From Patella vulgata (lineage: Eukaryota > Mollusca > Gastropoda > Patellidae): a DNA stretch of 64,000 nt. Every line of letters starts with the position of its first letter. Position 1 is the first letter of the stretch. The DNA lies in contig NC_065881.2 of assembly GCF_932274485.2 (NCBI RefSeq), positions 51,036,702 through 51,100,701 of the forward strand. Reading direction: 5' to 3'. Position numbers and translations under genes: made by a program. The notes below the pieces were generated by a model. It did not search any database, was not told the origin of the DNA, and worked only from the letters and a program-made list of their open reading frames with translations. Below, piece by piece: positions 33,628 to 44,354 of the stretch.

Positions 33628-36303
33628 ACCGAACACAAATTGGAGACCTATTCGGCTAGCGACCTATTCGACCGATCCAGCTGGCAACCTGTTCGTGGCA
33701 ACCTATTCAGAATTATGCCAACAGTCGCCCAATCTCATCTATTTTTATCAACCAATAAAATCCAACGAAACGTCTATCAAATGAAAGTAGAATATATTAT
33801 TTTTTTATCCATATCTTTAGCCCCAGAAAAGAGGTGTAATTTCGCATTATCTTACAAAATTCGGGACATCCAACTAAATATATTCCGAAAGGTAATTAAA
33901 TAGGCTTTCCAAATATTATTAGTAAAAGTTGGCACAGTCATATTAAAGGGGTGCACTCTCATCAAAGATAATTGATTAAGCTTTCCAAATATTATTAGTA
34001 AAAGTTTGCACAATTATATTAAAGGGGCGCGCTCTCATCCTAAACATGGCAAATTTTTAAAACATTTTAAAGGGAAAGACCGTTAATATCACGAGTCAAA
34101 ATTCGGACCATCGTACAAAATTCCTAGCATCCAGCTATATATATTCTAAAAGGGGATTAAATAAGCTTTCCAAATATACTTAGTAAAAGTTGGCACAATC
34201 ATATTAAAGGGTTGCACTCTCAACCTAAACGTCGCCAATTTTTCAATATTTTAAAGTGAAAGAACGGTAATATTCCGAGTCAAAATTCGGACCATCGTAC
34301 AAAATTCTGAGCATCCAGCTATATATATTCTGAAAGATAATTGAATAAGCTTTCCAAATAATATTAGTAAAAGTTGGCACAATCATATTAAAAGGGCGCG
34401 CTCTCAACCTGAACATAGCCAATTTTTCAATATTTTAAAGTGAAAGAACGGTAATATTCCGAGTCAAAATTCGGACCATCGTACAAAATTCTGAGCATCC
34501 AGCTATATATATTCTGAAAGGTAATTGAAAAAGCCTTTCAAATATTATTAGTAAAAGTTGGTACAATCATATTAAAGGGGTGCGCTCTCGACCTGAACAT
34601 AGCCAATTTTTCATTATTTTTAATGTAAAGTTAAACCGGTATTTTGTTCGAAGTCCAAATTTGGATCATCGTACAAAATTCTGAGCTTCCAGCTATATAT
34701 ATTCTGAAAGGTAATTGAATAAGCTTTCTAAATATTATTAGTTAAAGTATTCACAATCATATTAAAGATGTGCGCTCTCATCCTAAACGTCGCCAATTTT
34801 TAAATATTTTAAAGTGAAAGAACGGTAATATTCCGAGTCAAAATTCGGACCATGGTAAATTATTCTGAGCATTTACCTATATATATTCTGAGCTTCCAGC
34901 TATATATATTCTGAAAGGTAATTGAATAAGTTTTCTAAATATTATTAGTTAAAGTATTCACAATCATATTAAAGATGTGCGCTCTCATCCTAAACGTCGC
35001 CAATTTTTAAATATTTTAAAGTGAAAGAACGGTAATATTCCGAGTCAAAATTCGGACCATGGTAAATTATTCTGAGCATTTACCTATATATATTCTGAAA
35101 GGTAATTGAATAAGCTTTCCAAATATCATTAGTAAAAGTTGGCACAATCAAATTAAAGGGGTGCGATCTCAACCTGAACATAGCCATTTTTTCAATATTC
35201 TAAATGTAAAGATAGACCGGTATTTTTTTCGAAGTCGAAATTCGAATCATCGTACAAAATTCTGAATATCCATCTATATATATTCTAAAAGGTGATTGGA
35301 AAAGATTTCCAAATATTATTACTAAAAGTTGGCACAATCATCTTAAAGGGGTGCGCTTTCATCCTAAACGTCGCCAATTTTTCACTTTAAAATATTGAAA
35401 AATTAGCTATGTTCAGGTTGAGAGCGCACCCCTTTAATATGATTGTGCCAACTTTCACTAATAATATTTAGAAAGCTTATTCAATCACTTTTCAGAATAT
35501 ATATAGCTGGATGCTCAGAATTTTGTACGATGGTCCGAATTTTGACTCGGAATATTACCGTTCTTTCACTTTAAAATATTGAAAAATTGGCGTCGTTTAG
35601 GATGAGAGCGCACCCCTTTAATATGATTGTGCCAACTTTCACTAATAATATTTTGAAAGCTTATTCAATTACTTTCCAGAATATATATAGGTAAATGCTC
35701 AGAATTTTGTACGATGGTCCGAATTTTGACTCGGAATATTACCGTTCTTTCACTTTAAAATATTGAAAAATTGGCGACGTTTAGGATGAGAGGGCACCCG
35801 TTTAAAATGATTGTGCCAACTTTAACTAATAATATTTAGAAAGCTTATTCAATTACCTTTCAGAATATATATAGCTGGATGTTCAGAATTTTGTACGATG
35901 ATTCGAAATTCGCCTCCAAAAAAAAATAATACCGGTCTATCTTTACATTTAGAATATTGAAAAATTAGCTATGTTCAGGTTGAGAGCGCACCCCTTTAAT
36001 ATGATTGTGCAAACTTTTACTAATAATATTTGGAAAGCCTATTTAATTACCTTTCGGAATATATTTAGTTGGATGTTCAGAATTTTGTAAGATAATGCGA
36101 AATTACACCTCTATTCTGAGCTAATGGAATGGATAAAAAAATAATATCTACTTTCATTTGATAGACGTAACGTTGGATTTTATTGGTTGATAAAAATAGA
36201 CGAGTTTGGGCGAATGTTGGCATAATTGTGAATAGGTTGCCAACGAACAGGTTGCCAGCTGGATCGGTCGAATAGCCGAATAGGTCGCCAATTTGTGTTC
36301 GGT
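33628..36303. mobile_element. 2.68-kb foldback element with inverted satellite arms (Mutator/FB-like)
   Basis: Terminal inverted repeats ACCGAACACAAATTGG / CCAATTTGTGTTCGGT extend about 250 bp (GACCGATCCAGCTGGCAACC, ACCAATAAAATCCAACG, ATCAAATGAAAGTAGA). AAGTCTATA is duplicated at 33619-33627 and 36304-36312, a 9-bp target duplication as in Mutator-like and Drosophila foldback elements. Inside, ~180-bp tandem units (GGTAATTGAATAAGCTTTCC, AAAGTTGGCACAATCATATT, AGTCAAAATTCGGACCATCG) run in one orientation to about 35385 (eight or so units) and then in the opposite one to about 36050 (four or so). 34688-34890 and 34897-35095 are an almost exact recent duplication. No transposase. Confidence 0.95.
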
Positions 36304-36312
36304 AAGTCTATA

Positions 36313-36814
36313 CATAGGGCCTACGTCATTGGAGACCGCGTTGTCATTTTTATAAAGACTGGACAACCTTTACGCACGAGGAAGGAAGGTACGGTAGATA
36401 ACTCTAACAAATTACTCGAGACTAACGTTTGTTTTCTGTGACACGTGTTTGTTTATTATCGTAAATTTCTAAACTTATTCTTCTTTTGAGAAAAATGTCG
36501 CTCTCCCATTTTGTAAGTATTCAATATTCAGCTATATTTATCCACATAGTAAGTTCAGCATTTCGACCTGATTAGAATAGGATACACACTGAGTGACAGC
36601 AACATGTCAATAGAATACACACTGAAACACACACGTGACACAGTGACACAGACAGGTCAACTCCTCCACACGAAAAGTTCGACCGTTCGACTATCAATAT
36701 TCACAGGGGTAATGGGAAAAGCACTGTATAATAATAAGTGCAGGAGGACCGCACCACACACAAAAAATTACACAAGACAAACCTACGGACATGACAGAAT
36801 ATATTATTATATTA
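36313..36814. other. Unassigned DNA between foldback element and Penelope-like copy
   Basis: No recognisable gene. The stretch from about 36580 contains ACACACTGA-type short repeats. Confidence 0.4.
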
Positions 36815-37625
36815 TTAACGATCTAATTCTCAGTTAAACATATTACTTAGGTAAGTAAAATTCAAATATTAGAGAAAAAACACTAAAAATTTTGGCTAGT
36901 CAGTACTATCATCGTTATCAAAGGAATCATCAGGCCATTTTAATGCGTTACTATGCTGTTACAATAACAGAGGAAAATGACCTATCTAAAATATAAAAAC
37001 TAAAACGAAAAATAACATTAATTAAACATCAAACATAATTAAAATAATCACCCCTTAGCATTCAAAATTGGGTTATATTTAGCGATAAAGTTGCTTTCTT
37101 TTTCTTCCAAGAGATCATTATCACTAATATTAATTGAGCTTGTACAAAGGAAAAACCTTGAATTGACCTTTACCTCAAATATCCAAATGTTCGCTCACCG
37201 GCAAGAGTTTTATATTAGAAAATTTAACTGATCAGTAGTTTTTCCAATGTACTTGCCATTACAACCATTACATATTAATAAGTAAATTACGTATTGATGT
37301 TTTGTTTTACATAGAATTTAACATCTTTAATAATTTGGACAAAATGTTGCTTCTAATATATATATATCAGAACATGTCATATTAATAAGTAAATTACATA
37401 TTTCGATTTGCAATTCATATTTTGTTTTACATAGAATTTAACATCTTTAATAATTTGGACACATGTTCCTTCTAATATATCGGAACATGTCATACATTGT
37501 AGGTCCCCACACTTGAATACACAGGGTACCGAAATATCAGAATCAAATTTTGATGATGTTAATATTCTTGTAAGATTTTGAGGTTGTTTTAGACTATTTA
37601 CAATTTTTGAATTATTTATTTTAAT
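36815..37625 (-). mobile_element. Penelope-like retroelement fragment, copy 2
   Basis: Direct repeat of 31125-31830 about 5.7 kb away, sharing CATTTTAATGCGTTACTATG, CCAAATGTTCGCTCACCGGC and GATCAGTAGTTTTTCCAATG. It carries a partial internal duplication (around 37240-37480). Broken copy. Confidence 0.75.
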
Positions 37626-37721
37626 TTATGACTATTGTTCTTTAAAATATCCAACCCTCCCTAAAATACAATGGACAAACCTCTTTCTCGAGAAGGATTA
37701 AATGTTGACAACATGTAATAT

Positions 37722-37985
37722 GGTTGTAATGGCAAGTATATTGGAAAAACTACTGATCAGTTAAATTTACGAATTCACCAACATCATTCTAACATAAAAC
37801 TCACAAGAAATAGAGTCTTGCGTGTGAGCGAACATTGGGATATTTGTGGTAAAGGTCAATTCAAGATTTTTACTTTGTACAAGGGGACAAGCTCAATATT
37901 AGTGATAATAATCTCTAGGAAACAAAAGAAAGCAACTTTATTGCTAAATATAACCAAATTTTGAATTAGTTTTTATACTACGTAC
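37722..37985 (+). mobile_element. Penelope-like GIY-YIG fragment, copy 3, opposite orientation
   Basis: Plus-strand frame with CNGKYIGKTTDQLNLRIHQH and VSEHWDICGKGQFKIF, the GIY-YIG domain of a Penelope-like element. Inverted relative to copies 1 and 2. Fragment only. Confidence 0.78.
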
Positions 37986-38575
37986 ATGTATTATAAAAAC
38001 TATTGTTTTTGTTCGGATTATTATTCATTTATTTATTTTTTTTTTCCTCGCGTTTTTGGAAAAAGTAAATACCAGTATTCTACAGAATTAAACTCTATAC
38101 TATCCGAAAGGTATTTAGTTCAAAAGGTGAATGAATAAATAAAACTTTAGAAATGTTATCAGGAAGTGACGTCTTCAACTTTTTTTTTTTTTCAACCAAT
38201 TTGAATGTTGTTTTCACCAATTTGTAGCTGTTTTGTATTTCTCAACTTTTATTTTGAGACATTGTGCCCCTACGACGCATGCATATACGTAATTTTAAGC
38301 TAAATTGTGAAAATTCTGAGTGTAACTTTTTTATTTTGGAAAATTTCGACTTGAAACTTTCAGAATACATTACAAATGGGTGGATTAAGCGAAAAATGTC
38401 AACAAAAAATTTCCGATTATCTCCCCTTTTAAGATGAAGTCAGATTTCCAACTTCTTTAATTTTGCCTTATTTAAAAATATTTGTCAGTAGGAATCATCT
38501 ATCAACTTTTTTGAGTAATCTCACCGGAAGTGCCACCATTTTGAAAATGTAAGTCAATCTTCTAAATCCTACTGG
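37986..38575. other. Unassigned AT-rich DNA
   Basis: No gene or repeat recognised. Confidence 0.4.
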
Positions 38576-39679
38576 TCCTACAATTCTTAATGAAACTTGA
38601 AGTGCGTGTTTATAACCCACAGATCTCGGTCCCTTTCAATATTCGCGCATATCGGATCGTAACTTCCTGAAATATGGGCTCTGATTGTACGCAAAATCGC
38701 GTTTTTCGCTTGTGGTCCCTCTAGAGGTCACAATTATTATCTGATTTTAAAAAAACGTTTGAATATATCACCGTTACACCCTAAGGATGGTTGGGTTCAA
38801 ATTTCATTAAAATGAAACCAAAACTGCCGGACAAAATGGCCGCCCCTCGTTCGCAAATAGTGTCACAATATTGTGTATCAGGTTTGTGGACCTTCTGGAG
38901 GTCACAATTTTCATCTGATTTTGATGACACTTGAAATGCTTGTTTATAACCCACAGATCTTGGTCCCTTTCAATATTCGCGCTTATCGGATCGTAACTTC
39001 CTGAAAATGGCCTCTGATTGTACGCAAAATCACGTTTTTAGCTTGTGGTCCCTCTAGAGGTCACAATTATTATCCGATTAAAAAAAACGTTACACCCTAA
39101 GGATGGTTGAATTCGAATTTCATGAAAATGAGACCAAAATTGCCGGACAAAATGGCTGCTCCTCGTACGCAAATAGTGTAAACATCTGGTATATCAAAGT
39201 TGTGGACCCTCTAGAGGCCACAATTGTGATCTGATTTTAATGAAACTTGAAATGCAAGTTTATAACCCAAAGATCTCGGTCCCTTTCATTATTCACACAT
39301 ATCGGACTGTAACTTCCTGAATTATGGCGTCTGATTGTACGCAAAATCGTGTTTTTAGCTTCTGGTCCCTCTGGAGGTCACAATTTTTATTTGATTTTAA
39401 AAAAAAACCATTTGAATATATCACCGTTACACCGTAATGTTTGTTGACTTCGAATTTCGTGAAAATCGGGCCAAAACTGCCGGACAAAATGGACGCAAAT
39501 AGTAAACATCTGGTAAATCAATGTTGTGGACCCTCTAAAGTTTACAATTTTGATCCGATTTTGATGAAACTTGAAATACATGTTTATAACCCAAAGATAG
39601 TGGTTCATTTCGATATTCGCACATATCGGATCGTAACTTCCTGAATTATGTCCCTTGATTGAACAAAAAATCACTTTTT

Positions 39680-41038
39680 ATACGCCCACATTTTCATGTG
39701 GACGTATTATGCCGTCGCCCCTGTCCGTCACAATTCTTATCCGATTTTGACGAAACTTGAAATATAGGTTTATCTCCAAAAGGTCTCGGTTTCTTTCGAT
39801 ATTGGCATGTATTGGATCGAAACTTCATGGATTATGGCCCCTGTTTGTACGAAAAATCACGTTTTTAGCTTGTGGACACTATAGAGCTCACAATTTTTAT
39901 CCGATTTTGTTGAAACTTGAAATATAAGTTTATAACCCAAAGATCTCGGTTCCTTTCGATATTCGCGCATATCGGACCGTAACTTCCTGAATTATGGCCC
40001 ATGATTGTACCAAAAATCGCGTTTTTAGCTTGTGGACCCTATAGAGGTCATAATTTTTATCCGATTTAAAAAAACGTATTATTATATCACCGTTACACCC
40101 TAAAGATGGCTGTGTTCGAATTTCGTGAAAAATGACAAAATGGCCGCTGTTTGTTCTCAAATAGCGTAAAAATATGGTATATCAAGGTTGTGGACCCTAT
40201 AGAGGTTACAACTTTTATCCGATTTTGTTGAAACTTGAAATGTAATTTTATAACCATAAGATCTCGGTTCCTTTCGATATTCGCGCATATCGGACCGTAA
40301 CTTCCTGAATTATGGTCCCTGATTGTACGAAAAATCGCGTTTTTAGCTTGTGGACCCTATATAGGTCATAATTTTTATCTGATTTAAAAAACCGTATTAT
40401 TATGTCACCGTTACACCCTAAGGACGACTGAGTTCGAATTTCGTGAAAATTGGCAGAAAATTGACAGACAAAATGGCCGCCGTTCGTTCTCAAATAGCGT
40501 AAAAATATGGTATATCAAGGTTGTGGACCCTATAGAGGTCACAATTTTGATCAGATTTTGATGAAACTTGAAATACATATTTATAACCCAAAGATCTTGG
40601 TTCCTTTCGATATTCGCACATATTGGATCATAACTTCCTGAATTATGGCCCTTGATTGTACGAATAGTCGCGTTTTTAGGATGTGATCCCTCTAGATGTC
40701 ACAATTTTTATCCGATTTTAAAAAACGTTTGAATATATCACTGTTAAACCCTTATGATGGTTGAGTCCGAATTTCGTATGCAAATATTATAAATAAATGG
40801 TATATCAAGGTTTTGGACCCTCTAGAGAGTGTACACAATTTTGATCTGATTTTGATGTAACTTGAAATACCTGTTTATAACCCAAAGATCTTGGTTCCTT
40901 TCAATATTCATGCATATCGGATTGTAACTTCCTGAATTATGGCCCTTGATTGTACGAAAAAATCACTTCTTTTTTTGAGCTTGTTCTCTGTCCATCTCTT
41001 GCAAAATGTGGGCGTATCTTGCATGGCAACTGCTTGTT
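39680..41038 (+). mobile_element. Nested hairpin/satellite element C2
   Basis: Starts ATACGCCCACATTTTCATGT immediately after CACTTTTT, ends GGCGTATCTTGCATGGCAAC then TGCTTGTTT, followed by AGCTTGTAGTCCC, the continuation of the interrupted unit. Contains about three satellite units. Confidence 0.85.
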
Positions 41039-41202
41039 TAGCTTGTAGTCCCTGTAGAGGTCACAATTTTTATCTGATTTAAAAAAAAAGTGTGAATATA
41101 TCACCATTACACTCTAAGATCTTGGTTCCTTTTGATAATCGCAGATACCCAAACTTAACTTCCTGGATTATAGCCATTGATTGTTCAAAAAATCGCATTT
41201 TT

Positions 41203-42470
41203 ATACGCCCACATTTTCATGTGGACGTATTATGCCGTCGCCCCTGTCCGCCCGGACGTCTGGTTGTCTGGACGTCCGTCCGTCCACAATTTGTTTGTGG
41301 ACACTCTACAGGTCACAATTCTTATCCGATTGTACGAAAAATCACGTTTTTGGCTTGTGGACCCTTTCGATATTCGCGCATATCGGACCGAAACTTCCTG
41401 AATTATGACCCCTGATTGTACGAAAAATTGCGTTTTTAGCGTGTGGACCCTATAGAGGTCATAATTTGTATCCGATTTAAAAAAACGTATTATTATATCA
41501 CCGTTACACCATAAGAACGCCTAAAATTGACAGACAAAATGGCTGCCGTTCGTTCTCAAATAGCGTAAAAATATGGTATATCAAGGTTGTGGACCCTATA
41601 GAGGTCACAATTTTTATCCGATTTTGTTGAAACTTGAAATATAAGTTTATAACCCAAAGATCTCGGTTTCTTTCAATATTTGCGCATATCGGACCGTAAC
41701 TTCCTGAATTATGGCCCTGATTGCACGAAAAATCGCGTTTTTAGCTTGTGGACCTTATAGAGGTCAAAATTTTTATCCGATTTTAAAAAACGTTTTATTA
41801 TATCACCGTTACACCATAAGGACGACTGAGTTCGAATTTCGTGAAAATCGGCCCAAAATTGACAGACAAAATGGTCGCCATTCGTTCTCAAATAGCGTAA
41901 AAATATGGTATATCAAGGTTGTGGACCCTATAAAGGTCACAATTTTTATCCGATTTTCTTGAAACTTGAAATGTAAGTTTATAACCCAAAGATCTCGGTT
42001 CCTTTCGATATTTGCGCATATCGGACCGTAACTTCCTGAATTATGGCCCCTGATTGTACGAAAAATCGTGTTTTTAGCTTGTGGACCCTATAGAGGTCAT
42101 AATTTTTATCTGATTTAAAAAAACGTATTATTATATCACCGTTACACCCTAAGGACGACTGAGTTTGAATTTCGTGAAAATCGGCCCAAAATTGACAGAC
42201 AAAATGGCTGCCCTTCGTTCTCAAATAGGGTAAAAATTGGGTATTTCAAGGTTGTGGCCCTATATAGGTCACAATTTTTATCCGATTTTGTTGAAACTTG
42301 AAATGTAAGTTTATAACACAAAGATTTCGGTTCTTTTCGATATTTGTGCATATCGAATTGTAATTTCCTGAATTAAGGCCCTTGATTGTAGGAAAAATCA
42401 CTTTCTTTTTAGCTTGTTCTCTATCCATCTGTCGAAAATGTGGGCGTATCCTGCCTGGCAGCTGCTGGTT
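41203..42470 (+). mobile_element. Nested hairpin/satellite element C3
   Basis: Starts ATACGCCCACATTTTCATGT right after GCATTTTT, has a GTCCGCCCGGACGTCTGG microsatellite-like segment, about three units, and ends GTATCCTGCCTGGCAGCTGC then TGGTT, followed by AGCTTGCGGATTCTC. Confidence 0.87.
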
Positions 42471-42872
42471 AGCTTGCGGATTCTCTAGAAGTCACAATTT
42501 TTTTCCGATTTTAAAAACAGTTTTAAATACATCACCATTTCACCATAATGAAGGTTGAATTCGTATTTCGGGAAAATCAAAATGAAACTGCCAGACAAAA
42601 TGGCCGATCTTTGTACGCAAATTGTGTAGAAGTGTTTAATACAATGGTTGTGGACCCTCTAGAGGTCACAATTTTTATCCAATTTTGATGAAACTTAAAA
42701 CATATCTTTATATCCCAAAGATCTCTGTCCCTTCTGATATTTGTACATTTCAGGCCATAACTTTCTGGATTATTGCCCCTGATTATACAAAAAAAATCAT
42801 TTTTGTTTTTAGCTTGTTCTCTATCCATCTCTTGCAAAATGTGGGTGTGTATTCTGCCTGGCAGCCGCTGGT

Positions 42873-44354
42873 CTTTAATAGTGTGAATAACAGGGCTGGA
42901 TGACCTGGCGCCTGGTACGTTCGGGCATTTTTATGCGCGAACTCTTAGTTTTTTTTACTGGCATGCGCACAGGTACTTTGTCTTTGTCTTTTAACAAGTA
43001 CCCAAATCGGGGATTTCGTGCGGAGGTAGTTCGGAGGTAAACAGTCTATGAAGTACAACACTTGCTACTGTACCTGTGTATCGCTAATTATAAACCGAAT
43101 GTGTGAAGACAGTTCATACATATCACTCAAAAATTTTTCAGTACAAACTCAGTTGATTCACGCTCGATTACCTACTAAACAAACCCATCGGTTTATTTTC
43201 TCAACATTACCCGAAGTGACCGCGGATTTATTGACCTTGTATGAACTTATCCATAGCTATATCCTTACACCGAGAGAAATTATCTAGTCTCGGTGAAAAG
43301 AACCATGGTCATCTGGTAGAAAATTACTTTTGTATTTTTTGGAACGGAAAACAGTGTTTTTAGAAGCAAACTAACCTGCCGCACATGAGGAAGTCATTAT
43401 ACTAATGATAAAAGGCGAGACCTCTTTTTGCGGCGCAGGCTTATCACTGAGTAGTAAACCGTCCACAAACAATAATATAGGAAGCCTAGTGACGAGTGTA
43501 GTACGTAGGCTATAGACTATAGGTTTGAGTCGAGATTACTCGCTTTCAGTTTACTCTGTTTTTGCGATAACCAATTATGTGAGAAATACCATACTGACAT
43601 TCGGTTTTTAAAAGTTGTACGCGAACTAAATGCGTTTGTTAGATACTGACAGAGCAGCCCCGAGTCGAACAATCGCCGCCCGAGCTGTCTTCGTCAGCTA
43701 GTTTCACAATATCGTGCAATAGGTGTATTAATGTGATTTTTAGGTTTAACCCCGCAAACAATGCCAAAATAGTGTTTTCACTGCTTACAGAAAACTGAAA
43801 TTTAAAAAAAACATTTTTTATGAGGGTGACCCTCCCACACACTCCCTATCGAGCTGCCGCTCGGTCTGCGCAGCCTCATGCCTGGCACATACTGTCAACA
43901 TTGTATATTTTTCCGTTTCCGCCCTTCCCCCCCACAATATATATTTCACGGCTACGTTGCGACGGTACCAGCATACCCAGTTGTTGACACCCATTACATC
44001 ACTCCTGTCTAACAAATCATAAAGCTGTGGTGTTACGGTGGCGGCATAGTATTTCACCGTAACACCACAGCCACTCTAACCATTCATAATACATCTAACT
44101 ATCCCTTTACAGCACTTCACTCCCTACACATTTCCCCTCGTCCTACTTTCCCAAACGTCAACAACACATCTCATACATCCAGTTCGCTGATTAACCCTTG
44201 TACCACGTCTACTGGATTTACCAATAGGTATAGAAGGCCCATGTGTATCTTGGGGCACACTGAAACTAATTTGTTGCATAGCTTGTCAGCGTATAACTTT
44301 GTTTAAGTATACATCAGGTATTTCTATAAATACAAGTAGGTAAATCCGGCCCAG
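42873..44354. other. Upstream region of PBDC1
   Basis: Unique-looking, locally GC-richer DNA (43640-44200) that probably includes the PBDC1 promoter. No exon could be confirmed. It contains a perfect hairpin at 44024-44071. Confidence 0.4.
44024..44071. repeat. Perfect 17-bp hairpin upstream of PBDC1
   Basis: GCTGTGGTGTTACGGTG (44024-44040) and its exact complement CACCGTAACACCACAGC (44055-44071) are separated by a 14-base spacer. Position 300-400 bases before the first PBDC1 coding exon is compatible with promoter or 5' UTR; it could also be a small palindromic transposon footprint. Confidence 0.8.

Larger units (their letters stand above)
38576..42872 (+). mobile_element. Hairpin/satellite element, copy C, with two sibling elements nested inside
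   Basis: Satellite units (GATCTCGGTCCCTTTCAATA, CACCGTTACACCCTAAGGAT, GGACAAAATGGCCGCCCCTC) begin at about 38580 without a preserved hairpin start. They are interrupted at 39680 and 41203 by complete younger members, and resume at 41039 and 42471. The outer element ends at about 42872 (GCCTGGCAGCCGCTGGT). Each interruption lies exactly in the unit motif ...TTTTT|AGCTTG. Confidence 0.85.

Noticed and set aside
33340-33903. Overlapping plus-strand frames near the foldback element
   Set aside because: They cross the SINE-2 fragment and the element boundary at 33628, so they cannot be one old gene.
38576-42872. Possible CRISPR-like regular array
   Set aside because: Units are ~160-340 bp long, degenerate, without short direct repeats separated by unique spacers, and the host is an animal.
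43048-43287. 79-residue plus-strand frame
   Set aside because: No homology recognised, no flanking splice signals that connect it to PBDC1.
43818-44057. 79-residue minus-strand frame upstream of PBDC1
   Set aside because: Runs through the hairpin region, has no recognisable domain and no splice support; more likely promoter or UTR.
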